Shown: positions 8,679-18,340, counted from the first letter of the stretch. The stretch: 64,000 nt of DNA from Ignavibacteriales bacterium (GCA_020635285.1 JACKAB010000007.1:124001-188000); one strand, 5' to 3'. A program made the numbers and translations. Notes: generated by a model not told the origin, from the letters alone.

Positions 8679-10107
8679 ATGGCAAAAATAAGTTTTAATA
8701 CATATCAAACAACAGGCTTTTATGATGAAATGTTTGATAAAGAAAATAATGTAAGATCTCATTATTCACTTTTTATGGAACGTTTGAAGAAGATGGATTG
8801 GAAAAGTCTTAATTCTCCAACATTCTACAGATAGAGCACAGCTATCTTTGGGAATGACTTTTAACGTATATAGTGATAATCAAGGAATAGAAAGAATTTT
8901 ACATCTTGATATTATACCGAGAATCATAAGCGGAAGCGATTGGGATTTTCTTGAGAAAGGCTTAAAGCAAAGAATTTATGCATTGAATTTATTTATTGAT
9001 GACATATATAACGAACAGAAAATACTTAAAGATAATATAATTCCAAAAGAGCTTGTGCTTTCAAGTGCCACATTTTTAAAACAATGTATGGGATTGAAAA
9101 CTCCGGAAAAAGTTTGGTGCCATATTACTGGAACTGACTTAATTCGTGGAGGCGATGGACAATTTTATGTTCTTGAGGATAATTTAAGATGTCCATCCGG
9201 CGTGTCTTATATGTGAAAATAGAGAAATTCTCAAACGCACATTTCCCGAATTATTTCAGAAACTTCATATTAGACCTGTTTACAATTATACTCATGAATT
9301 ACGAGATATGTTGGAATCATTAACCCCAATTAAACCTGCTACAATTGCAGTCTTAACTCCTGGCATTTATAATTCAGCATATTTTGAACATGCCTATTTA
9401 GCACAACAAATGGGCGCTGAATTAGTTGAAGGAAAAGATTTAGTAGTAAAAGATGATTTTGTTTACATGATTACAACAAAGGACTACAAAAATAGATGTA
9501 ATTTATCGGAGAGTTGATGATGATTTTATTGATCCATTGGTGTTTAATAAAACTCTTTACTTGGGACACCTGGATTGTTTAACGCATATAGAAAAGGAAA
9601 TGTTGTACTTGTAAATGCCCCAGGTACTGGCGTTGCTGATGATAAGGCTGTTTATGCATACATTCCAGAAATAATTAAATATTATTTAGGGAAGAAATTC
9701 TTTTGCCTAATGTTAAAACATATATCTGCGCTAAAGAAAAAGATTTAAAATATGTTATTGAAAATATACACAATCTTGTTGTTAAACAGACTGATGCTTC
9801 AGGTGGTTATGGAATGCTGATTGGTCCAAAATCTACAAAAGAAGAACATGCTTTATTTGTAAAAAAATAAAGAAGAATCCAAGAAATTATATTGCTCAAC
9901 CGGTAATTAATTTATCTAGAGTTCCAACTTTAACCGATGGAGAAATTGAAGGAAGGCACGTTGACTTAAGACCATATGTTTTATATGGAAAGAAATTAAA
10001 ATAATTCAGGTGCTCTTACACGTGTTGCTTTGAAGAAAGGTTCACTTGTTGTAAACTCTTCTCAAGGCGGCGGAAGTAAGGATACTTGGGTAATTGATAA
10101 TCATTAA
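8679..10107 (+). pseudogene. Circularly permuted ATP-grasp protein (COG2308/DUF404-407), eight frame changes
   Basis: Read across frames, the sequence follows the family from MAKISFNTYQTTGFYDEMFD to QGGGSKDTWVIDNH. Recognisable blocks are YSDNQGIERILHLDIIPRII, YVLEDNLRCPSGVSY, TPGIYNSAYFEHAYLAQQMG, GTGVADDKAVYAYIPEI, TDASGGYGMLIGP and EGRHVDLRPYVLYG. Frame changes fall near 8806, 9208, 9491, 9563, 9693, 9866, 9991 and 10007, mostly one-base losses. No nonsense substitution is needed, and the motif residues are intact. Members are predicted peptide-ligase-like enzymes that work with the alpha-E and transglutaminase partners found just downstream. The pattern fits poor consensus quality better than decay, but a pseudogene cannot be excluded. 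Confidence 0.85.
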
Positions 10108-10117
10108 AAAGAATAAT

Positions 10118-11045
10118 ATGTTAAGTAGAGTTGCAGATACAATATATTGATGAATAGATACATCGAAAGAGCAGAAAACTACGCTCGATTTATGGATGTT
10201 AATTTTAATCTTTCATTAGAATTGCCGCCTGATATGCCGGAGCAATGGAGACCTTTAGTTGTAACAACCGGTGATTGGAAATTATATGAATCCTTATACA
10301 ATAAGGTCGATAAGAATAAGGCGATATATTTTCTGGGTTTTGATCAAAATAATCCTAATTCAATATACAACTGTATTGTTAATGCAGAGAAAATGCAAGA
10401 GCGATAAGGCCCGAAATAACAAAAGAAGTTTGGGAGCAATTAATTTTCTTTATTTCTTGTAAAGGATGGGGTTGAAAAAACGATGGCAAGGCAAAGAGCC
10501 AAGAATATTTTTACTGAAGTAAAAACGGCTGTCAATTGCTTTATGGCATTTTTGATGCAACAATTTCAAGAACTGATGGATGGCATTTTGGAAAAATTGG
10601 CCAAATGATTGAGCGCGCGGATAAAACCTCGAGAGTTTTAGATGTAAAATATCATATCTTACTCTCCACTCCAGACGAGGTTGGTTCGCCACTGGATTTA
10701 ATTCAATGGGCGGCTTTATTAAAATCAGTTAGTGCTTATGATATGTATAGGAAAAAATGGTAAATTAAATTCATCAGATATTGCAGAATTTTTAATTTTA
10801 GATAAAGCTTTTCCGCGATCTATTCTTAGCTGCCTTACCAGTGCTGAACAATCATTATATAGTATTACAGGAAGAGTTAATGGATCCTCAAGTAATGCCG
10901 AAAGGCAACTAGGCATGTTAAAATCTCAACTGGAATATGCAGATATTAATGATATCTTTACCAATGGTTTACATGAATACTTGGATAATTTCAGAAAAAA
11001 TTAAATGAAGTTTCAACAGCATTTTTTGAAACATTTTTTCAATAG
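10118..11045 (+). pseudogene. Alpha-E domain protein (COG2307/DUF403), six frame changes
   Basis: The start MLSRVADTIYW-MNRYIERAEN is the classic alpha-E opening, with one G missing at about 10146 that creates a TGA. Further blocks are TTGDWKLYESLYNK, ARAIRPEITKEVWEQLN, KTMARQRAKNIFTEV, YGIFDATISRTDGWHFGKIG, QMIERADKTSRVLDVKY and FLILDKAFPRSI. Frame changes lie near 10146, 10390, 10461, 10545, 10757 and 11000. At the 10757 site the family sequence suggests loss of AT (MYRKKYGK). It begins 10 bases after the ATP-grasp stop. All-helical alpha-E proteins are the constant partner of these ATP-grasp enzymes; their exact role is unknown. The operon order supports the call. Confidence 0.85.
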
Positions 11046-11069
11046 AGAACATAATGAATAGAAAATAAT

Positions 11070-11823
11070 ATGACATATTGTTTAGGAATTAAAGTCAAAT
11101 CGGGTATCGTTGGAATTTCTGATACACGAATTACATCCGGTCATGAAACCACTCAAGCCAAAAAGTTTTTACAGTGAACAAAAAAGCATTCATTTTTATT
11201 ATGACTTCAGGCTTACGTTCTGTAAGAGATAAAGCTATAACATACTTTAAAGAAATAATAGAGGAAAACGATGAATCGTTTGATAAACTTTAAAAGCAGT
11301 AAATGCATTTTCAGATCAAGTGAAAAGAGCAGCAAATGAAGATAAAGAATCACTGAAAGAAGCGGGACTTAGTTTTAATTTATTTGCTATAGTGGGAGGA
11401 CAATTACAAAAGGATGATGAACATAAAATTTATCTTTTATACCGGAAGGAAATTGGGTAGAGGTTTCGAGGGCTTCCATTTGTAATAATAGGAAATAACG
11501 GTTACGGAAAACCAATACTAGATAGAGCTATTAAATATGATTCATCACTAAAATTTCTTTAAATCTGGCTTTTATCTTTTGATGCAACACGAATAAGCGC
11601 AAATGATGTGGATTATCCAATAGATGTAATTTATTATACAAAAGATTCTTTCAACATAATTGAAAAAAGGTATAAGAAAAGCGAATTAGAAAAAATCTCC
11701 AAATTATGGAGTAATAAATTAAGTGAAACAATTAATAATCTCCCCGAAGATTGGATGGAAAAATTACTTCCAAATGAGCAAGAGGAAAAAGAAAACCATC
11801 AATTATTAGAAGATATTGATTGA
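11070..11823 (+). pseudogene. Proteasome-type NTN hydrolase (COG3484), six frame changes
   Basis: The ATG at 11070 gives MTYCLGIKVKSGIVGISDTR. Thr2 would be the N-terminal nucleophile after Met removal, as in predicted proteasome-type proteases of this family. Across frames the protein continues with FIMTSGLRSVRDKAITYFKE, SDQVKRAANEDKESLKEAG, FNLFAIVGGQLQ, then IIGNNGYGKPILDRAIKYD and DATRISANDVDYPIDVIYY. Frame changes lie near 11165, 11291, 11441, 11475, 11557 and 11571. The reconstructed length is about 250 aa, normal for the family. It is followed by a transglutaminase, the expected partner in this conserved cluster. Confidence 0.82.
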
Positions 11824-11824
11824 A

Positions 11825-12670
11825 ATGAAATATAAAATTATCCATGAAACAGAGTATACTTTTAGCTCTAAAGTTTTTTACGAACCGCACTATTTTAGAT
11901 TTAAACCTAAAACAACGCCATATAATAAACTAGAATTCTTCAATCTAACCATTACACCTTTGCCAACGGGAATATCGGAACAAACCGATTCTGAAAATAA
12001 CATTGTACATTTTTGCTGGTTTGAAGAAATGACTAAAAGTATGTCAATAAAATCAGAATCAATTATTAATATTGCTAAACATAATCCTTTCAACTTTATT
12101 CTATACCCAATGAATTATTTTGATTTTCCTTTTACGTATTCTGAAGAATTAAAAAAATTGAATTCATCTGCACTAGCAATTGAAAAAATTGACGAACCAC
12201 TAATTCAGTATGGTGCAAAAATAGCAAGCGACTCTAATTTTAAAACAATTCCATTTCTTACAAATTTAACAACTAAAATTCATGACGATTTTATTCTTGA
12301 ATCTAGGCAAGAAGGTATTCCTTTTGAACCGGATAAAACATTTGAAATTAAGAATGGATCGTGCAGAGATTTGGTTTGGATGCAAATTCAATTATTAAGA
12401 CATATGGGAATTGCTGCCAAATTTGTTAGTGGCTACTTTTATTTACCACTTGAAAATTCTGAATTTGAGTTGCATGCATGGTTAGAAGTTTTTTTACCTG
12501 GTGCTGGCTGGATTGGATTTGACCCTAGTCATGGAATTTTAGCTGGTAACTCTCATATTCCAATTGCATCAAGCACTCACTTTGAAAATACCATGACAGT
12601 AACCGGTACAATTAGAGGTGAAGCAACTTCAGATTTAATTTCTAAAGTAATGATTGAATTAGTAACATAG
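11825..12670 (+). CDS. Transglutaminase-like cysteine protease domain protein
   Basis: I choose the ATG at 11825 (MKYKIIHETEYTFSS), one base after the stop of the NTN hydrolase gene; a TTG at 11816 would overlap it. The 281-aa protein has the N-terminal beta domain of bacterial transglutaminase-like proteins (YEPHYFRFKP) and the catalytic triad C180 (NGSCRDLVWMQIQLLR), H217 (ELHAWLEVFLPGAGW) and D233 (GFDPSHGILAG). It is intact, unlike the three genes before it. In this conserved cluster the enzyme is thought to process or crosslink the peptide-like product of the ATP-grasp/alpha-E pair; that role is predicted, not shown. Confidence 0.88.
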   Translation: MKYKIIHETEYTFSSKVFYEPHYFRFKPKTTPYNKLEFFNLTITPLPTGISEQTDSENNIVHFCWFEEMTKSMSIKSESIINIAKHNPFNFILYPMNYFDFPFTYSEELKKLNSSALAIEKIDEPLIQYGAKIASDSNFKTIPFLTNLTTKIHDDFILESRQEGIPFEPDKTFEIKNGSCRDLVWMQIQLLRHMGIAAKFVSGYFYLPLENSEFELHAWLEVFLPGAGWIGFDPSHGILAGNSHIPIASSTHFENTMTVTGTIRGEATSDLISKVMIELVT

Positions 12671-12787
12671 TTAAATCACATCTAAAAAATTTCATTGTTA
12701 TAAAAATGTAATGCTCAATATATAATTATGTTTATTTTTGCTAATTATTAAAATTAAAATATGTTTGGTCAAAATTGGAAATAGTAT

Positions 12788-13240
12788 ATGAAAAATATAT
12801 TTGATAAAACAACAGCCGACGAAGTTATAAATAGAATCAATAAACTTTCTCCAGGAACACAAAGAGTTTGGGGAAAAATGAATGCCGCGCAAATGTTAGC
12901 TCATTGCAATGTAACTTATGAAATGGTTTATGAAGACATTCATCCCAAACCAAATCCAATTCTAAAATTGATTTTAAAATTTTTTGTAAAGTCTGGCGTT
13001 GTTGGAGAAAAGCCATATAAACATGGCCTTCCTACGGCATCACAATTTTTAATAAAAGAAGAAAAAGATTTTGAAAAAGAAAAAAGCCGGCTTATAAATT
13101 TTATAAATAAAACTAGTGAACTTGGAGAATCTCATTTTCATAACAAAGAATCTCACTCTTTTGGTAAATTAACTAGTACCGAATGGAACAATATGTTTTA
13201 TAAACATTTAGATCATCATCTTACTCAATTTGGAATTTAA
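12788..13240 (+). CDS. DUF1569 domain protein (first of tandem pair)
   Basis: A 150-aa protein with the DUF1569 signature: a FDKTTADEVINRINKLSPGT opening, RVWGKMNAAQMLAHCNVTYEM, and the C-terminal HPHPFFG-like region (here SHSFGKLTSTEWNNMFYKH) ending LDHHLTQFG. DUF1569 is related to the DinB/YfiT four-helix fold. Histidines at the MLAH, YKH and DHH positions could bind a metal, as in DinB-like enzymes. Function is unknown. A close paralogue follows 32 bases downstream, so this is a tandem duplication. Confidence 0.85.
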   Translation: MKNIFDKTTADEVINRINKLSPGTQRVWGKMNAAQMLAHCNVTYEMVYEDIHPKPNPILKLILKFFVKSGVVGEKPYKHGLPTASQFLIKEEKDFEKEKSRLINFINKTSELGESHFHNKESHSFGKLTSTEWNNMFYKHLDHHLTQFGI

Positions 13241-13272
13241 TAATTTTAATTAAAATCTAGTTAGAATAAAAA

Positions 13273-13722
13273 ATGAAAAGTCTTTTTAATGAAGAAACAC
13301 TTAAAGAAGTTTTAATACGAATTAATAATCTACAACCAACATCTGAAAGACAGTGGGGTAAAATGGAAGTCGATCAAATGCTTGCCCATTGTACTGAAGC
13401 TTTGAAGGTTGCCTGCGGTGAAACTTTTCCGCCAAGAATATTTACTGGCAGAATTGTAGCTCCATTTATTAAGTCTAAGTATTATGATGATTCAGAAATT
13501 GCTAAAAATATTCCGACTGATAAAAGTTTTATTATTCCGGAGAAAAAGAATTTTGAAAATGAAAAAGCAACTTTAAAAAAATATGCCGAAATGTTTTGCA
13601 ATAACGGACAAGAGAAATGCACAAAACATCCTCATCCATTTTTTGGAAGTCTATCTCCTCAGCAATGGAGCATTGGAATGTATAAACATTTGAATCATCA
13701 CTTAAAACAATTTGGTGTATAG
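13273..13722 (+). CDS. DUF1569 domain protein (second of tandem pair)
   Basis: 149 aa, paralogous to the preceding gene over its full length: LKEVLIRINNLQPTSERQWG, KMEVDQMLAHCTEALKVACG, then KHPHPFFGSLSPQQWSIGMY and KHLNHHLKQFGV. The three histidine positions are conserved between the copies, which supports a metal-binding DinB-like fold. Divergence between the copies is considerable, so the duplication is not recent. Likely cotranscribed with its twin. No substrate is known. Confidence 0.85.
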   Translation: MKSLFNEETLKEVLIRINNLQPTSERQWGKMEVDQMLAHCTEALKVACGETFPPRIFTGRIVAPFIKSKYYDDSEIAKNIPTDKSFIIPEKKNFENEKATLKKYAEMFCNNGQEKCTKHPHPFFGSLSPQQWSIGMYKHLNHHLKQFGV

Positions 13723-13747
13723 TTCAAAGTAAACAAAAGGAACAAAT

Positions 13748-15268
13748 ATGATTGAAATAGAAAATATTGAATTAACCTTTTTAAGTCTAGATGATTATCA
13801 AGAATTAAAAGAAGCCATGATTCAAGCTTATACAAATATGCCTGGCTCATATTGGAAGGAACACCATATCCAAAATTTGATTAACATTTTTCCACAAGGA
13901 CAAGTGGTAATAAAAGTAAATAATCAAATCGCAGGTTGTGCCTTATCAATTATAGTTGATTACGACAAATTTGATGACAATCATACTTATAAAGATATCA
14001 CAGGCAATTACACTTTCAGCACTCACACTAATGATGGGGATATACTTTATGGTATAGATATTTTTATTAAACCTGAATTTCGCGGGTTACGGCTTGGTAG
14101 AAGGCTTTATGATTATAGAAAAGAATTAAGTGAAAGATTAAATCTTAAGGGTGTGGCATTTGGCGGCAGAATTCCAAATTATCATAAGTATTCTAAAGAA
14201 CTTTCACCAAAAGAATATATTGAGAAAGTAAGAATAAAAGAAATTCACGACCCTGTATTAAATTTTCAAGTATCTAATGATTTTCATCCGGCTAAAATTC
14301 TTAAAAATTATTTAGAAGGTGATGATGCCTCAAACGATTATGCAGTGCTTTTAGAGTGGGATAATATTTACTATGAAAAAAAATCAAAAAAAGCATCTAT
14401 TACAAAAAAAGTCGTCCGGCTTGGACTAATACAATGGCAAATGCGGCCTTATAAAGACTTTGATGAACTAATGCATCAAGTAGAGTATTTTGTAGATGCC
14501 GTTTCAGGTTACCGGTGCGATTTTGCATTATTCCCAGAATTTTTCAATGCTCCACTTATGGCAGAGAACAATCATATGTCAGAACCAGAAGCTTTACGTG
14601 AGCTTGCCAAACACACTCCGACTATTGTTCAAAAATTTTCTGCGCTTGCAATTTCTTATAATATTAATATTATATCCGGCAGTATGCCTGAAATTAGAAA
14701 TGATAGGCTTTATAATATTGGCTATTTATGTAAACGTGATGGAACCGTTGAAAGCTACGAAAAACTCCACGTTACTCCAGATGAAGCAAAAGTTTGGGGA
14801 ATGGAAAGAGGGAAAGAACTAAAAGTTTTTAATACTGATTGCGGAAAAATTGGGATTCTAATTTGTTATGATGTTGAGTTCCCTGAGTTGAGCAGACTAC
14901 TAGCAGAAGAAGGAATGGATATTTTATTTGTTCCATTTTTAACAGATACACAAAATGGATATTCCCGAGTTAGAAATTGCGCACAAGCAAGAGCAATAGA
15001 AAATGAGTGTTACGTGGCCATTGCCGGCAGTGTTGGTAACTTGCCAAAAGTACATAACATGGATATTCAGTATGCACAGTCTATGGTTTTTACACCTTGC
15101 GATTTTGCATTTCCTGCAAATGGAGTAAAAGCTGAAGCCACTCCAAATACAGAAATGATTTTAATTGCTGATGTGGACATTGATTTGCTTAGACAATTAA
15201 ATCAATTTGGCAGCGTAAGAAATTTAAGAGATAGAAGAAAAGATATTTATGAACTAAAAAAAATGTAG
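13748..15268 (+). CDS. GNAT acetyltransferase-nitrilase superfamily fusion protein
   Basis: The 506-aa product has two domains. Residues 1-215 are a GNAT domain, with FIKPEFRGLRLGRRLYDYRK as the acetyl-CoA pyrophosphate-binding motif (R/Q-x-x-G-x-G/A). Residues 225-506 are a carbon-nitrogen hydrolase with a full triad: about E264 in LFPEFFNAP, K338 in SYEKLHVTPDE, C373 in GILICYDVEFPELSRLL. This fusion is found across Bacteroidota and some other bacteria and is usually annotated as a bifunctional GNAT/carbon-nitrogen hydrolase; its substrates are unknown. A plausible role is removing or transferring acyl groups on a shared amine or amide metabolite. Start: ATG with AAGGAAC upstream. Confidence 0.88.
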   Translation: MIEIENIELTFLSLDDYQELKEAMIQAYTNMPGSYWKEHHIQNLINIFPQGQVVIKVNNQIAGCALSIIVDYDKFDDNHTYKDITGNYTFSTHTNDGDILYGIDIFIKPEFRGLRLGRRLYDYRKELSERLNLKGVAFGGRIPNYHKYSKELSPKEYIEKVRIKEIHDPVLNFQVSNDFHPAKILKNYLEGDDASNDYAVLLEWDNIYYEKKSKKASITKKVVRLGLIQWQMRPYKDFDELMHQVEYFVDAVSGYRCDFALFPEFFNAPLMAENNHMSEPEALRELAKHTPTIVQKFSALAISYNINIISGSMPEIRNDRLYNIGYLCKRDGTVESYEKLHVTPDEAKVWGMERGKELKVFNTDCGKIGILICYDVEFPELSRLLAEEGMDILFVPFLTDTQNGYSRVRNCAQARAIENECYVAIAGSVGNLPKVHNMDIQYAQSMVFTPCDFAFPANGVKAEATPNTEMILIADVDIDLLRQLNQFGSVRNLRDRRKDIYELKKM

Positions 15269-15318
15269 CTCTAATAACTTAATGTCTGTTGGAATTAACA
15301 AAAACAAGGCGCAATAAA

Positions 15319-15882
15319 ATGAAACGCAGAAATTTTATCTGGGCAATTTTCATCACTTTTTTTTCAACCACGTTGGGTAAAATGAAAACAAATATATTTT
15401 CTCGTGAAGAGAAAGGCTTCAAAGTAAAAGCGGGCGAAGCAAGATTTAAAGAAAGCTACACAATGAAAGGTGTTACTTTAAATAAGCTGGATATTAAAAT
15501 TTCAGCCAAAGATACAAATGGAAATTTAGCAGTTTTTGAGCAAACCGGACATACACCCAAAGGCGGACCACCTTTACATATCCATCCTTTTCAAGATGAA
15601 TGGTTTTATGTAGTAGAGGGTGAATATTTATTTCAAGTTGGTGATGAAAAATTTGAAATGAAAAGTGGTGATACAATATTTCTACCTCGAGACATTCAAC
15701 ATGCCTTTGTTCAACTCACAGAGAAAGGCAAAATGATCGTTTCGTATCTTCCGGCCGGCAAGATGGAGGACTTCTTTAAAGCCACAGATAAATGGACTTC
15801 TCCGCCATCAAAAGAAGAAATAGTAAAAGTTTTTGCAGATCATGATATGAAAGTTGTTGGTCCTCCATTAACAGTTAATTAA
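15319..15882 (+). CDS. Exported cupin-domain protein
   Basis: The ATG at 15319 (MKRRNFIWAIFITFFSTTLG) is preferred over the upstream TTG at 15289, because it begins a signal peptide with a basic RR pair and follows an AAGG. The mature part is a single cupin barrel: GGPPLHIHPFQDEWFYVVEG holds motif 1 (H-x-H and E), and GDTIFLPRDIQHAFV holds motif 2 (G and H). These residues would bind one metal ion. It resembles the quercetin-dioxygenase-like cupins. The reaction cannot be inferred. It lies between the GNAT-nitrilase gene and the VOC gene on the same strand. Confidence 0.82.
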   Translation: MKRRNFIWAIFITFFSTTLGKMKTNIFSREEKGFKVKAGEARFKESYTMKGVTLNKLDIKISAKDTNGNLAVFEQTGHTPKGGPPLHIHPFQDEWFYVVEGEYLFQVGDEKFEMKSGDTIFLPRDIQHAFVQLTEKGKMIVSYLPAGKMEDFFKATDKWTSPPSKEEIVKVFADHDMKVVGPPLTVN

Positions 15883-15913
15883 TGTTTATTTTACAATTCA
15901 AAATTTTTAAGCG

Positions 15914-16404
15914 ATGAATACAAATTATAAAATCCCTGCACAAACCAGAATTGGACATGTTCACTTAAAGGTTTCTGATTTAGAACGATCAAAAATGTTT
16001 TATTGTGATCTTCTAGGTTTTGAAATTCAAGAAAAATATGGCGATCAAGCACTATTTATTTCTGCCGGAGGTTATCATCATCATATTGGATTAAATACTT
16101 GGGAAAGCAAGGGTGCGCCACCAGCAAAGAAATATGGAGTTGGACTTTATCATTCTGCAATTCTTTATCCAACCAGAAAAGATTTGGCTAAAATTTTTAA
16201 ACGATTGCTAGAAAATAAATATCCAATTTCTGGGACAGCTGATCATGGAGTTTCTGAAGCAATTTATTTAAATGTCCCGATGGAAACGGTCTTGAACTTT
16301 ATTGGGATAAGTCCAAAGAAAATTGGCCTCTTAAATCAGATGGCTCAATTGACATGTACACCAAACATCTAAATTTGGATGATCTTCTAAATGAATTAGA
16401 ATAA
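15914..16404 (+). CDS. VOC family dioxygenase/glyoxalase-like protein, one frameshift
   Basis: The N-terminal half is RIGHVHLKVSDLERSKMFYC (first metal His in GHVHLKV) and GLYHSAILYP has the second. The direct frame ends at 16372 with a non-family tail. Restoring one base at about 16275 (AATGATCCCGAT in place of AATGTCCCGAT) gives NDPDGNGLELYWDKSKENW, which contains the expected metal-ligand Glu, and ends at 16404 with HLNLDDLLNELE. The domain arrangement resembles CatE-type extradiol dioxygenases, although only one of the two VOC modules is present. The frame change is probably a sequencing error. Confidence 0.8.
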
Positions 16405-16414
16405 TAGGAAATCA

Positions 16415-17581
16415 TTGAAGCACATTTCCAAAACCGTTTGGATTTTATCATTAGTAAGTTTGTTTACCGATACGGCAAGCGAAATGCTTTATCCAATTAT
16501 GCCGATTTATTTAAAGTCAATTGGCTTTTCTGTTTTGCTTATTGGAATTCTTGAAGGTGTTGCTGAAGCCACTGCCGGATTAAGCAAAGGTTATTTTGGT
16601 AAACTTTCGGATAACTCCGGAAAGAGAGTCCCTTTTGTACAGCTTGGCTATTCGTTAAGCGCCATATCAAAACCAATGATGGCTGTTTTCATTTATCCTC
16701 TTTGGATTTTCTTTGCTCGCACAACTGACCGCTTTGGAAAAGGAATTAGAACCGGAGCAAGAGATGCAATTCTTTCAGATGAAGCAACTCCCGAAACTAA
16801 AGGAAAAGTCTTTGGCTTCCATCGATCAATGGATACATTAGGCGCAGTGCTTGGTCCCGCGTTTGCATTGGTTTATCTTTATTATTATCCGGAAAATTAT
16901 AAAACCTTGTTCTTCATTGCGTTCGCTCCGGGGTTGCTTGCTATTCTTTCAACACTATATTTAAAAGATAAACGCTCAAAAATTGTCAATCAAAAAACTG
17001 CAACTCCGTTTTTCTCTTTTCTAAAATATTGGAAGAAAAGCCCGAACACTTACCGAAAACTTGTTACCGGACTTTTGGCTTTCACACTTTTTAATAGTTC
17101 TGATGTTTTTCTATTGCTTAAAGCAAAGCAAGCAGGCCTCAATGATCAAATGGTGATAGGAGTTTATATTTTTTACAATCTTATTTTTGCATTATCATCT
17201 TTTCCGCTTGGAATTATTGCAGATAAAATTGGATTAAAGAAAATGTTCATTATTGGATTAACATTATTTGCCATCGTATATTTTGGTATGGCTATTAATG
17301 ATAATATTTATATTTTCTTCGCTCTGTTTTTTCTTTATGGAATTTATGCCGCTGCAACAGAGGGTATATCTAAAGCATGGATTAGCAATATCTCTGAGAA
17401 AAAAGATACTGCAACAGCTATTGGAACTTACTCAGCTTTTCAAAGTATCTTCACAATGATAGCAAGTTCATTTGCGGGATTAATTTGGTTTCAATTTGGA
17501 GCTTCTGCAACCTTTATTGTTACTGGTATTGCCACTGTTATAATTATTGGCTACTTTTTTTTTTGGTTTGAAAACGTATAA
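16415..17581 (+). CDS. MFS transporter
   Basis: A 388-aa major facilitator protein with about 12 helices. The start SLVSLFTDTASEMLYPIMPI is characteristic of a Bacteroidota/Proteobacteria subfamily of predicted exporters. KGYFGKLSDNSGKRVPFVQL is the TM2-TM3 loop, and DRFGKGIRTGARDAILSDEA a conserved cytosolic loop. A second loop, IADKIGLKKMFIIG, lies after TM8. It begins with TTG 11 bases after the repaired VOC stop, with AGGAAA upstream. The substrate is unknown; the tight spacing suggests cotranscription with the VOC and cupin genes. Confidence 0.87.
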   Translation: MKHISKTVWILSLVSLFTDTASEMLYPIMPIYLKSIGFSVLLIGILEGVAEATAGLSKGYFGKLSDNSGKRVPFVQLGYSLSAISKPMMAVFIYPLWIFFARTTDRFGKGIRTGARDAILSDEATPETKGKVFGFHRSMDTLGAVLGPAFALVYLYYYPENYKTLFFIAFAPGLLAILSTLYLKDKRSKIVNQKTATPFFSFLKYWKKSPNTYRKLVTGLLAFTLFNSSDVFLLLKAKQAGLNDQMVIGVYIFYNLIFALSSFPLGIIADKIGLKKMFIIGLTLFAIVYFGMAINDNIYIFFALFFLYGIYAAATEGISKAWISNISEKKDTATAIGTYSAFQSIFTMIASSFAGLIWFQFGASATFIVTGIATVIIIGYFFFWFENV

Positions 17582-17612
17582 AATTGTTGAGTTATAAATA
17601 AATTTTTATGAA

Positions 17613-18338
17613 ATGAAAAATCAATTCAATAATCCAGAACAAAATCTTAAAGAACATTATAACAAACTTTATTCGGAAAGCATCAAAAAAATAAAATCAA
17701 CAAACTTCCAAGTTGATAAATTAATCGATTCTAAAACTGACACTAGATATGGAATTACTCTTCTAATTCGCCTCCAACAAAAAATTAAAAATAAAATTCA
17801 AATATTTTTAGATGAATTAAAAAAGATTGAACCAGACCAATATTATTACAGAAATTCTGATATTCATATTACGGTTATGTCAATAATTTCTTGCTACAGC
17901 GGATTTGATTTAACAAAAATTAATGTTAATGATTATGCGAATATAATTTCAAAAAGTATTGAAGGTGAAACGAGTTTTGATATTGATTTTACTGGAGTTA
18001 CTTCCTCTCAATCTGCAATAATGATTCAAGGATTTTTGAATGAAAGCACTTTAAATCTTATTAGAGATAATTTGAGAAGCAGTTTTAAAATTTCCAATTT
18101 GGAGCAGTCACTTGATAAACGATATGCAATTCAAACGGCTCATTCAACAGTTGTAAGATTTAGGAAAGCTGTAAAAAAGAAAAATGAATTTATTGAAGTA
18201 TTAGAAAAATACCGCAATTATAAATTTGGTTTATTCACAGTTAATAATATGGAATTAGTTGGTAATGATTGGTATCAAAGAAAAGAGTTTGTTAAAAAGC
18301 TTATGGTGTTTGAATTAAAACAAAAACTTGAAGAATAA
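17613..18338 (+). CDS. 2H phosphoesterase superfamily protein (2'-5' RNA ligase-like)
   Basis: The 241-aa protein has the two H-x-S/T motifs that define the 2H superfamily: DIHITVMSI at about residue 83 and TAHSTVVRF at about residue 180, with the usual spacing. Members hydrolyse or form 2'-5' or cyclic phosphodiester bonds in RNA or nucleotides. N-terminal about 35 residues are charged and helical. The substrate cannot be told from sequence. It ends 2 bases before the next ATG (frameshifted cupin), so both probably share a transcript. Confidence 0.75.
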   Translation: MKNQFNNPEQNLKEHYNKLYSESIKKIKSTNFQVDKLIDSKTDTRYGITLLIRLQQKIKNKIQIFLDELKKIEPDQYYYRNSDIHITVMSIISCYSGFDLTKINVNDYANIISKSIEGETSFDIDFTGVTSSQSAIMIQGFLNESTLNLIRDNLRSSFKISNLEQSLDKRYAIQTAHSTVVRFRKAVKKKNEFIEVLEKYRNYKFGLFTVNNMELVGNDWYQRKEFVKKLMVFELKQKLEE

Positions 18339-18340
18339 TT

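Noticed and set aside
8679..11823. Programmed frameshifting in the ATP-grasp cluster
   Set aside because: Some 20 sites in three genes, in both directions and without a common slippery motif, are far too many for a programmed mechanism.
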